This document shows positions 16,928 to 25,318 of a DNA stretch of 64,000 nt, one piece after another. The position numbers were made by a program, and so were the translations under genes. The stretch's first letter is position 1. The number at the start of each line of letters is the position of its first letter. Origin of the DNA: Salinimicrobium sp050750585 (GTDB lineage: Bacteria; Bacteroidota; Bacteroidia; Flavobacteriales; Flavobacteriaceae); assembly GCF_050750585.1 (NCBI RefSeq), contig NZ_JBOJLM010000007.1:62001-126000 (forward strand), in the 5' to 3' direction. The notes beneath the pieces were generated by a model. That model saw nothing but the letters and a program-made list of their open reading frames with translations, was not told the origin of the DNA and did not search any database.

Positions 16928-19900
16928 ATGCCCTTTATCAAACCCGAAATAGTAGAAAAAGTTTTTGAAGCTTCCGATCTTGTTGAAGTGATCAAAGATT
17001 TTGTGGAGCTGAAGAAATCAGGCTCCACATGGAAAGGCCTAAGCCCCTTTGTGAGTGAAAACTCGGGTTCCTTTATGGTTTCCCCGGCCAAAAGTATCTG
17101 GAAGTGTTTCTCTTCAGGGAAGGGTGGTGGCCATGCAGTTTCTTTCTTAAAGGCAAAAGAAGGAATGTCTTATATCCAGGCAATTGAGTGGCTGGCAAAA
17201 AAGTATTCGATAGAAATTGAATATGATGACAGTCAGTATGCCAAAGAACACCTGGAGAAAGAAGAAAAGCGGGAAGAGCTGCGGCCTTTGCTGGAGTCGG
17301 TGATCAGGAAGTATGAAAAAGAATTTGAGAAGCTGCCGGCAGATCATCCTGCGAAGATCGAGGTATTTGAAAAAAGAAAGTACACGCCAGAGATTGTTGA
17401 CCGGTACCGCATAGGCTACGCACCAGGGCGCAAGTTCATTTATGATTTGTGCGTCCAGAGCGGAAGGAAGGCAGACGCCATGGATCTCGGTCTTATAAGT
17501 GAGAACAATGACAAGTGGTATGACCGGGTGATCTATCCGCTTATTGATCGCAAAGGCAATTCACTTTTTCCTGTAGGTCTTGCCGGCAGGAGATTGTCTG
17601 AAGATAAGAAGTACGCCAAGTGGATGAACTCCGCCGACAGTGAGCTGTACAAAAAAGACCTTTTTTGGTACGGGATGGACAAAGCCCGTGACGAGATCTC
17701 GAAGCGTGGCGAAGCCTGGCTCGTGGAAGGTTATAATGATGTGATTGCATGGCAGGAGAATGGGATCCCCAATACCATAGCTTCCTGCGGAACTGCGATT
17801 GCCAGGAAACAAATGCGCATGCTCAAGAAGCTGTGTGATAAAATTGTTTTTTGCTTTGATCCCGACGGTGCCGGAAAGAAAGCCATGCTCAAGTACATTC
17901 CCGAATTTATTAGAATGGGCTTCCGGGTGCAAATGGTATTCTTATCCCCTAGCCTTGATCCCGATGATTTCGTTCGGTTTTGGGCTGCTTCCGTAGAAAA
18001 ATATACGCTGGCAGATCTTGGTACCAATGCAGATTACCGTGACGATGGTTTTAAATTCCTGATGCAGGAGAACTTTAAAGGCAAGGATGAAGTTGACGTA
18101 GCCAAGGAAGCAAAAGAACTGGCAGGAGTTATAGCCAGGATTGAAGATGAAGCCATGCGATGGTTATATACTGAATGGCTGGCGAAAGAAAGTGGCGTAA
18201 AGATCACCCAGGTAAAGTCGTACCTGAAGATGAGTGCCGAATCAACTAAAAAAATAGTTCTTTCCCCCGAAGAGGATGAATTTTACCGTCTCCCCCCGAC
18301 GGTAAAAGAACCTCTGGACAAATTACGCCCAACAATTGAAAAATATCAGCTGTTCATGGCGAACAACCAGATATGGATCCAGGGCAAAGACGGTCCGCCG
18401 TATTCCTTCAAATCGGTCAGCAATTTTTCCATAGAGATCATTCAGCACATGCAGGACGAAAAGTTTCCCATGAAGCTCGTCCGCATAAAGAATGTTCACG
18501 GCCTGCAGCGCATTTTTGACATGCAGTCCAGCGACATGAACTCTCCTATGGCTTTTGAGAATGCTGTTACCGCCCACGGAAACTTCCGCTGGAAAGGTGG
18601 CCGTAATGAACATGAATTACTGAAGACTTTTTTATTCGACGGAATGGGCACCGGTCGTAAGATCGATGTATTAGGCTGGCAGCCTGAAGGTTTTTGGGTT
18701 TGGAACAACAAGATCTCGGTTCCTTCTGGAGAAGTGATCAAGCTGGACGAGAATGGTGTATTTGAAAAAGATGAAGTGTCATACTACATCCCTTCGGCCA
18801 ACACGATTTACAGATCCAACCTTTACAAGTACGAAGCGCAGAAGAAAGTAGTGAGCCTGGAGCCGAAGGTTAATTTCGAAAATTACACTTCCCAGGTATT
18901 AAAGGTTCACCGTAAGCACGGGATGACGGGAATTCTCTTTGCAGTGGCCTCTATGTTCCAGGACATCGTGGTGAGCGAGCTCAATTTCTTCCCTATGCTG
19001 TTCCTGTTTGGACCGGCATCATCAGGAAAGGATCAGCTGGCCGATGTATGCCAGAGCTTTTTCGGATTTCCGCAAACGGCGATCAACCTTGAAGGAGGTG
19101 TGAGTACCATCAAAGCCCAGGTGCGGGAATTTGCACAGTTCAGCAATACGATTTCGCAGCTTTCAGAATATAAGAACGGTGATCCAAAGCTCGACGGTGT
19201 TCTCAAAGGACTTTGGGACAGGAGGGGATATAAGCGCGGAAACATCGACAGCCACGTAGGAACCGAATCTATTCCGATTCTTTCTGCAGTACTCATGACA
19301 GGAAACTATGCGCCCGACCAGGAAGCATTGATCACCCGGTTCATTTGGGAATTCATGGACAAGACTACGTTCAATGACGAGGAGATCAAGGACTACGAGA
19401 AGTTGAGCGACATGACGAAGAAAGGGATCTCTGCTTTTACAGATGAATTTTTGAAGCACAGGGCGGCCGTAAAAAATAATTTCAAATATAAATTCCGGGA
19501 ATTTAAAGCTACGCTGGGGCAAAGACGGCCAGATGCAGTGAGCAGGATGGTGGCCAACCTCTCTGTACTGGGAACATTCTACCAAATGTTTGCCAACATC
19601 ATGCCCTTCACCTTTACTCACCAGGATATGATGGTGCATTTTGAGAAGACCATCGACATGCAAATGAATAAGATGGACAGCGCGAGCACGATCAACCGCT
19701 GGTGGGATTGCTTCCTTGCTTCTATGCGTGGAACTCTAGCCGATCAAATTCGGGTGGGGCGTGACTTTAAGATCTCGGGCGATAAGCTGTATTTCAATTT
19801 CACCAGCTGCTATAACAGGGTATCGAGACAGTGGTATACGCAGTACAGGGATAACGCACCGGCAAAAGGAGTGATGATGGATAGCCTCAAGAAAGACAGC

Positions 19901-20149
19901 TCCTGGATAGAAGATGTAAAAGGTACCAGGATGGCACCAGGGAAAGATTCGAAGAGCACCAGCGCCTATGTGGTGAACATACAGGAGATCCCAATTAAGG
20001 ACGAGATCAAGTTCGCAATTGACTTCCAGCTCAACGAGAATAGCCTTTTCGCTAACCCTCAGGATGAAGATCAAGAGAAAATGTCTTTCTCCCCTGCCAC
20101 CCCTGGAAACAAAAATATTAATAAGGATGGTGACGAATTGCCCTTTTGA
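16928..20149 (+). CDS. Primase-helicase fusion with degenerate CHC2 zinc domain
   Basis: A 1073-residue replication protein. Residues 1-95 align with the DnaG CHC2 zinc-binding domain, but three of four zinc ligands are replaced (SPFV for CPFH; WKCFSSG for CFxCG). A TOPRIM domain follows (about 260-345) with LVEGYND, CFDPDGAGKKA and SLDPDD, the catalytic Glu and Asp residues of DnaG-type primases. The C-terminal half has a Walker A motif, GPASSGKDQL (near residue 695), resembling phage/plasmid SF3 or DUF927-type helicases. It should prime and unwind phage DNA. The candidate origin begins at its stop codon. Confidence 0.87.
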   Translation: MPFIKPEIVEKVFEASDLVEVIKDFVELKKSGSTWKGLSPFVSENSGSFMVSPAKSIWKCFSSGKGGGHAVSFLKAKEGMSYIQAIEWLAKKYSIEIEYDDSQYAKEHLEKEEKREELRPLLESVIRKYEKEFEKLPADHPAKIEVFEKRKYTPEIVDRYRIGYAPGRKFIYDLCVQSGRKADAMDLGLISENNDKWYDRVIYPLIDRKGNSLFPVGLAGRRLSEDKKYAKWMNSADSELYKKDLFWYGMDKARDEISKRGEAWLVEGYNDVIAWQENGIPNTIASCGTAIARKQMRMLKKLCDKIVFCFDPDGAGKKAMLKYIPEFIRMGFRVQMVFLSPSLDPDDFVRFWAASVEKYTLADLGTNADYRDDGFKFLMQENFKGKDEVDVAKEAKELAGVIARIEDEAMRWLYTEWLAKESGVKITQVKSYLKMSAESTKKIVLSPEEDEFYRLPPTVKEPLDKLRPTIEKYQLFMANNQIWIQGKDGPPYSFKSVSNFSIEIIQHMQDEKFPMKLVRIKNVHGLQRIFDMQSSDMNSPMAFENAVTAHGNFRWKGGRNEHELLKTFLFDGMGTGRKIDVLGWQPEGFWVWNNKISVPSGEVIKLDENGVFEKDEVSYYIPSANTIYRSNLYKYEAQKKVVSLEPKVNFENYTSQVLKVHRKHGMTGILFAVASMFQDIVVSELNFFPMLFLFGPASSGKDQLADVCQSFFGFPQTAINLEGGVSTIKAQVREFAQFSNTISQLSEYKNGDPKLDGVLKGLWDRRGYKRGNIDSHVGTESIPILSAVLMTGNYAPDQEALITRFIWEFMDKTTFNDEEIKDYEKLSDMTKKGISAFTDEFLKHRAAVKNNFKYKFREFKATLGQRRPDAVSRMVANLSVLGTFYQMFANIMPFTFTHQDMMVHFEKTIDMQMNKMDSASTINRWWDCFLASMRGTLADQIRVGRDFKISGDKLYFNFTSCYNRVSRQWYTQYRDNAPAKGVMMDSLKKDSSWIEDVKGTRMAPGKDSKSTSAYVVNIQEIPIKDEIKFAIDFQLNENSLFANPQDEDQEKMSFSPATPGNKNINKDGDELPF

Positions 20150-20345
20150 GTTTCAAACGTTTCAACACCTTTTGTAAAGTATTAAGAATGAAAAAGTTAA
20201 GTATTAAAAAAGGGTGTTGAAAAGGTGTTGGAAGTGTTTGAACCTGTTTGAACCTGTTTTGAGTTTCAAACACAATCAACACCTTTTTCGAGATAAAACA
20301 CTGAAAATCAACGCTGTTGAAGTGTTGAAACACAAAACACGATTT
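20147..20345. other. Candidate replication origin with iteron-like repeats
   Basis: About 200 bp without a gene. Two copies of TGAGTTTCAAAC followed closely by TCAACACCTTTT (20147 and 20260) are separated by tandem words: GGTGTTG(AA), TGTTTGAACC twice, and further GTGTTGAA copies to 20338. It is AT-rich with repeats on both strands and lies directly after the primase-helicase. This is the usual look of an iteron origin, but it is inferred from sequence only. Confidence 0.6.
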
Positions 20346-20378
20346 CACTATAACGCGCGAGCACTTAAAAAAAAATCC

Positions 20379-20666
20379 ATGGCAGTATTAAAACTGGTTG
20401 AATTTAGAAAAGCGGTACCGGCAGATCTTAAAAGCGACAGCCGAAACCTGAAGATTGGGCAAACCTACGCGGTTACCCAGGACAACGGCCAAACCGTTGA
20501 CGGCATTTTCTCAATAAGAGGAGATGAAGATCCATTCATTCTTAAACATTACCTGGAGAATGAAATGCTGCTGGTTCCAATGAACGATCCCAGCTTTTCT
20601 GAATGGATCAATAATAAGCAGGAGCAGGAATCTGTGGACAATGAACATTTTTCAACTAGCAAATAA
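20379..20666 (+). CDS. Phage protein, unknown (95 aa)
   Basis: Start chosen at the ATG at 20379 (MAVLKLVEFRKA), because the longer frame would run back through the repeat region. A compact beta-like N-terminal part (KIGQTYAVTQDNGQTVDGIF) is followed by an acidic tail. No family recognised. Confidence 0.6.
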   Translation: MAVLKLVEFRKAVPADLKSDSRNLKIGQTYAVTQDNGQTVDGIFSIRGDEDPFILKHYLENEMLLVPMNDPSFSEWINNKQEQESVDNEHFSTSK

Positions 20667-20674
20667 CAGTAACA

Positions 20675-20845
20675 ATGAAAAGAAAATTTACAAGAAACGG
20701 CGAAACTCCATCCAAATTCCAATGCACAAAAAGGAAATGTAAGTGGGAAGGCAAAGAGGAAGAAAAAGGAAAGAAGCAAGATGGCGACTGGACGGTAATG
20801 GTCTGTCCAAAATGCGGTAACGAAGAATTTTACGGCCTTATCTAA
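20675..20845 (+). CDS. Small zinc-ribbon protein (56 aa)
   Basis: One zinc-ribbon-like pair: FQCTKRKCKW and MVCPKCGNEEFYG, separated by a Lys/Glu-rich linker. It lies 8 bp after the previous gene. Probably a nucleic-acid-binding early protein; no family name. Confidence 0.6.
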   Translation: MKRKFTRNGETPSKFQCTKRKCKWEGKEEEKGKKQDGDWTVMVCPKCGNEEFYGLI

Positions 20846-20878
20846 ATACTCAATTCTAAAATCTAATATCTATTAATT

Positions 20879-21076
20879 ATGAAAAAAATCTTCACCCTCG
20901 TTTCCCGCATTGAAGTCGGCGCCCTTGGAACCCTTTTACTTGGTCTCATCTTCCTGGCTGTTCACGTGATCTACTTTGCCTTTAAAGTGTATGGCCTCCT
21001 GCCAATGTTCTACGGAATTATTTTCCTGGTGATCATCGCCAACATGGTTTTAAGTTGGCGTGCCAGGCACCGGTGA
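20879..21076 (+). CDS. Small two-helix membrane protein (65 aa)
   Basis: Two hydrophobic helices (about residues 15-36 and 42-58) and a basic C-terminus (SWRARHR). Unknown role in the phage early/middle operon. Confidence 0.55.
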   Translation: MKKIFTLVSRIEVGALGTLLLGLIFLAVHVIYFAFKVYGLLPMFYGIIFLVIIANMVLSWRARHR

Positions 21077-21118
21077 AGGAACTGCCGGCAGCATGAATAA
21101 TAATCTAACAACCAACTA

Positions 21119-21253
21119 ATGAAGCAGCATAACGTGACGCCTGCAGGCGGAAACGTATCACATGAAGACAATATGAGAATGATGAAGAGATACATCCGGG
21201 AACAAAAAGCCATGAAAGAACCGGCGCCGGAAAAACTTAAAAAAGCAGTTTAA
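21119..21253 (+). CDS. Small basic protein (44 aa), hypothetical
   Basis: 44 codons from the ATG at 21119, Lys/Met-rich (MRMMKRYIREQKAMKEP). Tightly packed between genes on the same strand, which supports coding. No known function. Confidence 0.45.
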   Translation: MKQHNVTPAGGNVSHEDNMRMMKRYIREQKAMKEPAPEKLKKAV

Positions 21254-21255
21254 TC

Positions 21256-21435
21256 ATGAAATACAACCCAATAGAAATCGCACTTATCATTGGATCGTGT
21301 CACACCCGGGAGGAAGTTTGGGAAGCCTGTTCCCGTTTTTGTTATCTCATTCTTAATGCAGGTCAAAAACACATGTACCTAATCTCTAAACTGGCCAAAA
21401 AGAGAGAGCAGCAATTAAATGAAAAACTCAATTGA
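21256..21435 (+). CDS. Small hypothetical protein (59 aa)
   Basis: 59 codons, starting 2 bp after the previous stop. It has a helical middle with three Cys (GSCHTREEVWEACSRFCYL) and a Lys-rich end. Unknown. Confidence 0.5.
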   Translation: MKYNPIEIALIIGSCHTREEVWEACSRFCYLILNAGQKHMYLISKLAKKREQQLNEKLN

Positions 21436-21436
21436 T

Positions 21437-21583
21437 ATGATAGAACTTTTTACAGAAAGATACTTTGAGATCTTAATAGGAATTGGGGTTGGAGCTACAA
21501 TTTATGGCGCCATGTACTATGTGGCCAGCCGCTGCTTCGATGACGATGATCCTGATATGCACTGGAGGGATGGCCAACAATAA
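21437..21583 (+). CDS. Small single-span membrane protein (48 aa)
   Basis: One transmembrane helix (EILIGIGVGATIYGAMYYVA) followed by an acidic tail (CFDDDDPDMHW). Its ATG lies 1 bp after the previous stop codon. Unknown function. Confidence 0.5.
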   Translation: MIELFTERYFEILIGIGVGATIYGAMYYVASRCFDDDDPDMHWRDGQQ

Positions 21584-21612
21584 ATAATTATTAATAATCA
21601 AATTTTAAAACT

Positions 21613-21828
21613 ATGACTACATCAAATTCAATGCGAGAAATTGGCAGGCAGATAAAGAAGCTTCTGCCTCCAGATCATCAATTCACAGTGGTGATATTTC
21701 CAAAATCAGGGAAAGGTTTTGGCACATACATCTCCTCGGCCCCCATGGAAGAATCTGCCATGGCCATGAGGGAAACAGCCGGCAAGCTTGAGCGCCGGGA
21801 ACTATTACCAACTCTTGAAAATAACTAA
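21613..21828 (+). CDS. Small paralogous phage protein (71 aa)
   Basis: Shares layout and motifs with the gene at 23870: LLPPDHQFTVVIFP here and ILPPGFGCTILVYP there, with both ending PTxENN. A related segment occurs in the protein at 15946. Probably a duplicated early family of unknown function. Confidence 0.6.
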   Translation: MTTSNSMREIGRQIKKLLPPDHQFTVVIFPKSGKGFGTYISSAPMEESAMAMRETAGKLERRELLPTLENN

Positions 21829-21831
21829 TCT

Positions 21832-22557
21832 ATGGCAATCAAACCTATATTATTCAGCACTCCTATGGTACAGGCCATAATGGAAGATCGAAAAACTCAA
21901 ACCAGAAGAATTAAAGGTTTGGAATCCAAAAATGAATTTCCGGATGCATGGAACCGAAAGGGAGATCCCAGGAAAACCACAAACAGATTTTGGGATCATA
22001 CTAAAGAAAAAAATCCAAACCCTATTGCAGTGGAATTTGGATTTCATCATAATGATTTTCCAGAAGGTGATATTGCTTATATGAAGGCAAAAGTTAAACC
22101 TGGAGATATCCTTTGGGTTAGGGAAACGTGGGTTCCAACCAGGTTCGACTATATGGATATGCTTAAGCGAGGCATTACTCATTTTATCAAGTATAAAGCT
22201 GACAATGATTTTGATCCTAAAAAAGAATTGGTTGGCCGTCCCTGGAAGCCTTCCATCCACATGCCTAAAGCCGCCTGCAGGATCTTTCTGGAAGTTACAA
22301 ATGTGAGAGTGGAAAGACTGCAGGATATTTCTGAAGTGGATGCTATTGCTGAAGGATTAGAAAGGCATAGTACAGCTTTCAAGAATTATATGGTTGATCT
22401 GAAAGACGAATTTCCCATTTACAATTTTCACGATCCCGTAAATTCATTTAACTCCCTCTGGCAATCCATCAACGGAAAAGATTCCTGGAAATCAAACCCG
22501 TGGGTATGGGTCTACGATTTCAAGCGAACCGAGAAACCCGCAAATTTCCTGAAATGA
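21832..22557 (+). CDS. ASCH-domain-like phage protein
   Basis: A 241-residue protein of a family common in tailed phages. It has ILFSTPMVQAIMEDRKTQTR at the start, GDILWVRETW in the middle, then MPKAACRIFLEVTNVRVERL and NPWVWVYDF at the end. This fold (ASCH/PUA-like) is thought to bind RNA or modified nucleotides; the exact role in phages is unknown. Its stop overlaps the next start (ATGA). Confidence 0.75.
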   Translation: MAIKPILFSTPMVQAIMEDRKTQTRRIKGLESKNEFPDAWNRKGDPRKTTNRFWDHTKEKNPNPIAVEFGFHHNDFPEGDIAYMKAKVKPGDILWVRETWVPTRFDYMDMLKRGITHFIKYKADNDFDPKKELVGRPWKPSIHMPKAACRIFLEVTNVRVERLQDISEVDAIAEGLERHSTAFKNYMVDLKDEFPIYNFHDPVNSFNSLWQSINGKDSWKSNPWVWVYDFKRTEKPANFLK

Positions 22558-23042
22558 GAAAGACCCTTTTGATATTGATATTGTTACCGGGTTTCTGTTT
22601 TGCCCAGGTGAACTGGTTTGAAAAGGAAACTTTCTTTTTTGCCTCCACAGAAATAGATGTCAAAAATGCCTTTTTTGAAGGGACAGTAAATCCCCGGGCA
22701 TACGATGGCATGTTCAATTTTGGATATAGAAATCGCAGTTTCCAGGCACAGGCCACTTATGAGAATTTCAAGGCTATAGATTTTTATTCTTTCGGGATCA
22801 AAGTTGGTCATGTTTTTAATCATGAGCGGGTTTGGAACTACCTCCTGCTTGGCGGCTTTGAATTGATACAGCGCAATGTTCCCTGGTTACATGAGGTGCT
22901 GCACTTCTCTGCAAGTGTCTCTGGCCAGCTGGAGTACCACTACAAGAACTTTTTTGTCCTCCTGCGGCTGGAAGGCCGCCTAAGATCAGATATCGATAAG
23001 CTTAAGGGATCGGGATCTGGAGGAATAGGATATAAATTTTAA
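22554..23042 (+). CDS. Exported beta-rich protein (162 aa)
   Basis: Start chosen at the ATG overlapping the upstream stop (22554). It has a signal peptide (LLILILLPGFCFAQ) and then alternating aromatic strands (FNFGYRNRSFQAQATYENF; GGIGYKF at the end), resembling a small outer-membrane barrel. An exported protein in the early region may alter the lysogen surface, for example for superinfection exclusion. This is inference. Confidence 0.6.
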   Translation: MRKTLLILILLPGFCFAQVNWFEKETFFFASTEIDVKNAFFEGTVNPRAYDGMFNFGYRNRSFQAQATYENFKAIDFYSFGIKVGHVFNHERVWNYLLLGGFELIQRNVPWLHEVLHFSASVSGQLEYHYKNFFVLLRLEGRLRSDIDKLKGSGSGGIGYKF

Positions 23043-23061
23043 TCACCTAAAAAATTAAATC

Positions 23062-23229
23062 ATGAAAAAACTGACTTCAAAATGTTGTGGTACCGCGGTG
23101 ACATCTGTTGGGCGCACAACGCAGCATGCTGTTTGCCTTAACTGCCATAAGCCTTGTGATGTGGTTGTGTCAATTGACAGTGGCGGCGGTTCCATTGGCG
23201 GTACAGATCCTAACCTTAATATCCATTAG
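23062..23229 (+). CDS. Small Cys-rich protein (55 aa)
   Basis: 55 codons with KCCGTAV and VCLNCHKPC near residues 8 and 29-35, a likely zinc site, then a Gly-rich tail. Unknown. Confidence 0.5.
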   Translation: MKKLTSKCCGTAVTSVGRTTQHAVCLNCHKPCDVVVSIDSGGGSIGGTDPNLNIH

Positions 23230-23231
23230 CC

Positions 23232-23594
23232 ATGCCTAAAATTCAAAGCCATACCGTAATAGATGTTACTCCGGAGAAATTCCTCAATGCCTGTGACAGT
23301 ACAGAGCTTCATGAAGTGGAGCTCCTGTTGTTTTCTCCCAGGTATCGGGATAAAATGGATAAGTGGGATAGTGGAGATCCAGGCGAGGAGTATGATGAAC
23401 AATCAGGTCTGCCCATGGCCGGCCCGATTCCCCGGGAGTTGATCGATAGTTTTAAAGAGCGAACCTGTCACCAGTGCGGCTGTACAGATGATAACTGCCT
23501 GCAGTGTATGGAGAAGACCGGCGAACCCTGTCACTGGGTTGCCGAGAACCTATGCAGCGCCTGCGCTGAAAATGCTAATCCTGTAAAAGAGTAA
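23232..23594 (+). CDS. Cys-rich phage protein (120 aa)
   Basis: The C-terminal third holds a dense cysteine block: CHQCGCTDDNCLQC, TGEPCHWV and NLCSAC. I recognise this pattern as recurrent in phage/prophage proteins, but not its function. The N-terminal half is acidic. Confidence 0.6.
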   Translation: MPKIQSHTVIDVTPEKFLNACDSTELHEVELLLFSPRYRDKMDKWDSGDPGEEYDEQSGLPMAGPIPRELIDSFKERTCHQCGCTDDNCLQCMEKTGEPCHWVAENLCSACAENANPVKE

Positions 23595-23596
23595 TT

Positions 23597-23851
23597 ATGG
23601 CGTATTTCTCAAATGGTTCAGAAGGGATGGTATTCGATGGAGAATGCAGTTCCTGTAAATACGGTGACAAGGCTTGCCCCATAGCTCTTGTGCAAATGGT
23701 GCACAATTATTCAGCGTGCAACAATGAGGAGGCTAGTAAGATTTTGGACAGTTTAGTTTCCAATGATGGTAAATGCTCTATGAAGCAAGAGTTTAAAGAG
23801 GATTTTGAAGTAGTAGAGGATCCTAATCAACTTAAATTATTTGAAGTATAA
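23597..23851 (+). CDS. Cys-containing phage protein (84 aa)
   Basis: N-terminal CSSCKYGDKACPIALVQ and a later Cys (NYSACNN) suggest a metal site. The C-terminus PNQLKLFEV is reminiscent of a beta-clamp-binding or interaction tail (QLKLF), a possibility only. Confidence 0.55.
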   Translation: MAYFSNGSEGMVFDGECSSCKYGDKACPIALVQMVHNYSACNNEEASKILDSLVSNDGKCSMKQEFKEDFEVVEDPNQLKLFEV

Positions 23852-23869
23852 ATTTAAAACCTTCCAAAA

Positions 23870-24100
23870 ATGCCAAAAAAGTATATGACCTCAGGAAATT
23901 TAATGCGTAAGATGATGGGAAAATGCAAAGCCATTCTTCCTCCGGGATTTGGTTGTACAATCCTGGTTTATCCTCATTATGATAAAGGGATTGCCAATTA
24001 CATCAGTGATTCTGAAAGAAGCGACATGATCAAGCATTTGCGCAGTACAGCCGATAGGCTTGAAAAGAATCAGGATTTCCCAACTCCGGAAAATAATTAG
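23870..24100 (+). CDS. Paralogue of the 71-aa protein at 21613 (76 aa)
   Basis: ILPPGFGCTILVYP, a glycine-containing loop and the PTPENN end parallel the gene at 21613. Unknown function; suggests internal gene duplication in the early region. Confidence 0.6.
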   Translation: MPKKYMTSGNLMRKMMGKCKAILPPGFGCTILVYPHYDKGIANYISDSERSDMIKHLRSTADRLEKNQDFPTPENN

Positions 24101-24105
24101 AAGAC

Positions 24106-24693
24106 ATGAGCTCACCATTACACGTAGTACTCTCCACAGGATCTGCTGAAGCGAAATTATTCTTCGGTGTTGCTCAGCACGCTGCAGAATTCGTGGAAAG
24201 CAACTATGAACGCCGCCGTCGCTTTAGGCCCAGCTTTATCATATACCAGGAAACTTTATACACTCATCCCCTGGTTAGGTTTAAGGTAGGTGATGCGGAG
24301 GACTGTTTTTTTCGCTGCTATGAAGAATTAAGTAATGAAGAATTCGACTGCCTCTTCTACATGATCCTGGAGGAGAACGAGGCATTTGAAAAAACAAAGG
24401 ACCTGGCAAAAAAAGCTGCTGATTCTTCAGATCATATGGCAGATGCTATGGCTTATACTATTCGCGCACACATGCAAAATCCTCTTGCAGTGAGTGGTCT
24501 CGAGAAGCGGCTTATCGATAATCTAAATATTCCAGGACTGGAGACTGCTTTACGGGAAGCCGTAAAAAGGGAAAATTTTGAAGCTGCAGCGTATATAAGA
24601 GATCGGGTTATGGAACAGGGACATATCATCTTTGATGATGGTGGCCGGCTGATTGTTCGGCTACCACAGAGCGCCGCACGCCAGACTCATTAA
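24106..24693 (+). CDS. Phage protein with UVR-like motif (195 aa)
   Basis: Residues about 145-175 (LREAVKRENFEAAAYIRDRV) fit the UVR motif found in UvrB/UvrC and clamp-related proteins, a helical hairpin for protein contacts. The N-terminal part is unknown. It may contact host repair or protease machinery. Confidence 0.55.
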   Translation: MSSPLHVVLSTGSAEAKLFFGVAQHAAEFVESNYERRRRFRPSFIIYQETLYTHPLVRFKVGDAEDCFFRCYEELSNEEFDCLFYMILEENEAFEKTKDLAKKAADSSDHMADAMAYTIRAHMQNPLAVSGLEKRLIDNLNIPGLETALREAVKRENFEAAAYIRDRVMEQGHIIFDDGGRLIVRLPQSAARQTH

Positions 24694-24737
24694 ATTTTAG
24701 TAAAAGATGTATTATTTAGCCAATCAAAAATACAGTT

Positions 24738-24926
24738 ATGGGATTATTCAGTAACCCAAAATGCCCGCGATGCGGAGGTAAAACAGTAAAAACAAACGCG
24801 TCCTTTCCTTATCCTCAATACAGATGTAATAGTTGTGTTCGAGAAAACAACCAGAAACGAAAGGATGAAAAAAGAATTAAAGAACTCGAAGATCGCCTGA
24901 GGCGTTTAGAAGGTAATTTGCGCTAA
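24738..24926 (+). CDS. Zinc-ribbon plus coiled-coil protein (62 aa)
   Basis: CPRCGG and RCNSC form a zinc ribbon, followed by a heptad-like helix (KRIKELEDRLRRLEGNL). The stop codon lies inside the attC-like inverted repeat. Confidence 0.6.
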   Translation: MGLFSNPKCPRCGGKTVKTNASFPYPQYRCNSCVRENNQKRKDEKRIKELEDRLRRLEGNLR

Positions 24927-24973
24927 CGAACGTCTGTAAATGTCCGTTTTAATGGCATTTACAAGATGTTAGC
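24922..24973. repeat. Two-part inverted repeat (attC-like layout)
   Basis: GCTAAC (24922-24927) pairs with GTTAGC (24968-24973). Inside, TGTAAATG (24935-24942) pairs with CATTTACA (24956-24963). Outer core and inner arms with unpaired spacers recall integron attC sites, but the core words do not fully match GTTRRRY. Two more GCTAAC words lie at 25330 and 25341, after the next gene. Confidence 0.5.
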
Positions 24974-25003
24974 AAATCGGTTTAACTATAACTTAGAAAA
25001 AAT

Positions 25004-25318
25004 ATGAAAATACATTTAAGAAAAAATAGATTACCCGCTTGTTCCTCACCAAACTTTGAAGGTGTGGATTATAGGCCGATTTATACTGAATATGAATTTT
25101 CGAAGATAAATGAAACCTTGAGGTGTAAAAAATGTACAAAAATATTCAAAAGTAAAAACCTTATGACTAGATATAAGAAAATAGAAAATCCTGACGGAAC
25201 TTGGTCTTTATACAACCAAACCGACAAGATTTTTCACTTAGAGAACAAAAGCAAAAAAGAGGTTGATGAATTGAAAGATTTCATTGACAAAAAAAAGAAG
25301 AAGCGAAAATGCACTTAA
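25004..25318 (+). CDS. AT-rich accessory protein (104 aa), unknown
   Basis: Very Lys-rich with one CxxC (LRCKKCTKIFKSKNL), ending in a run of lysines. The base composition is clearly more AT-rich than neighbouring genes and the gene is framed by GCTAAC-containing repeats, so it looks like a recently acquired accessory gene. Confidence 0.55.
   Translation: MKIHLRKNRLPACSSPNFEGVDYRPIYTEYEFSKINETLRCKKCTKIFKSKNLMTRYKKIENPDGTWSLYNQTDKIFHLENKSKKEVDELKDFIDKKKKKRKCT

Noticed and set aside
17561..17932. Long reverse-strand frames across the primase-helicase gene
   Set aside because: They are antisense shadows of a gene with clear TOPRIM and Walker motifs.
20147..20345. CRISPR-like array
   Set aside because: Repeat words are irregularly spaced, in both orientations and without uniform spacers; an iteron origin fits better.
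21298..21305. A seventh TGTCACAC
   Set aside because: It lies inside the small gene at 21256 and has no -7-like box 20 nt downstream (CCTGTTCC), so it is taken as chance.
24922..24973. A true integron attC site
   Set aside because: Core words GCTAAC/GTTAGC do not satisfy RYYYAAC/GTTRRRY and no integron integrase is in the window; kept only as attC-like.
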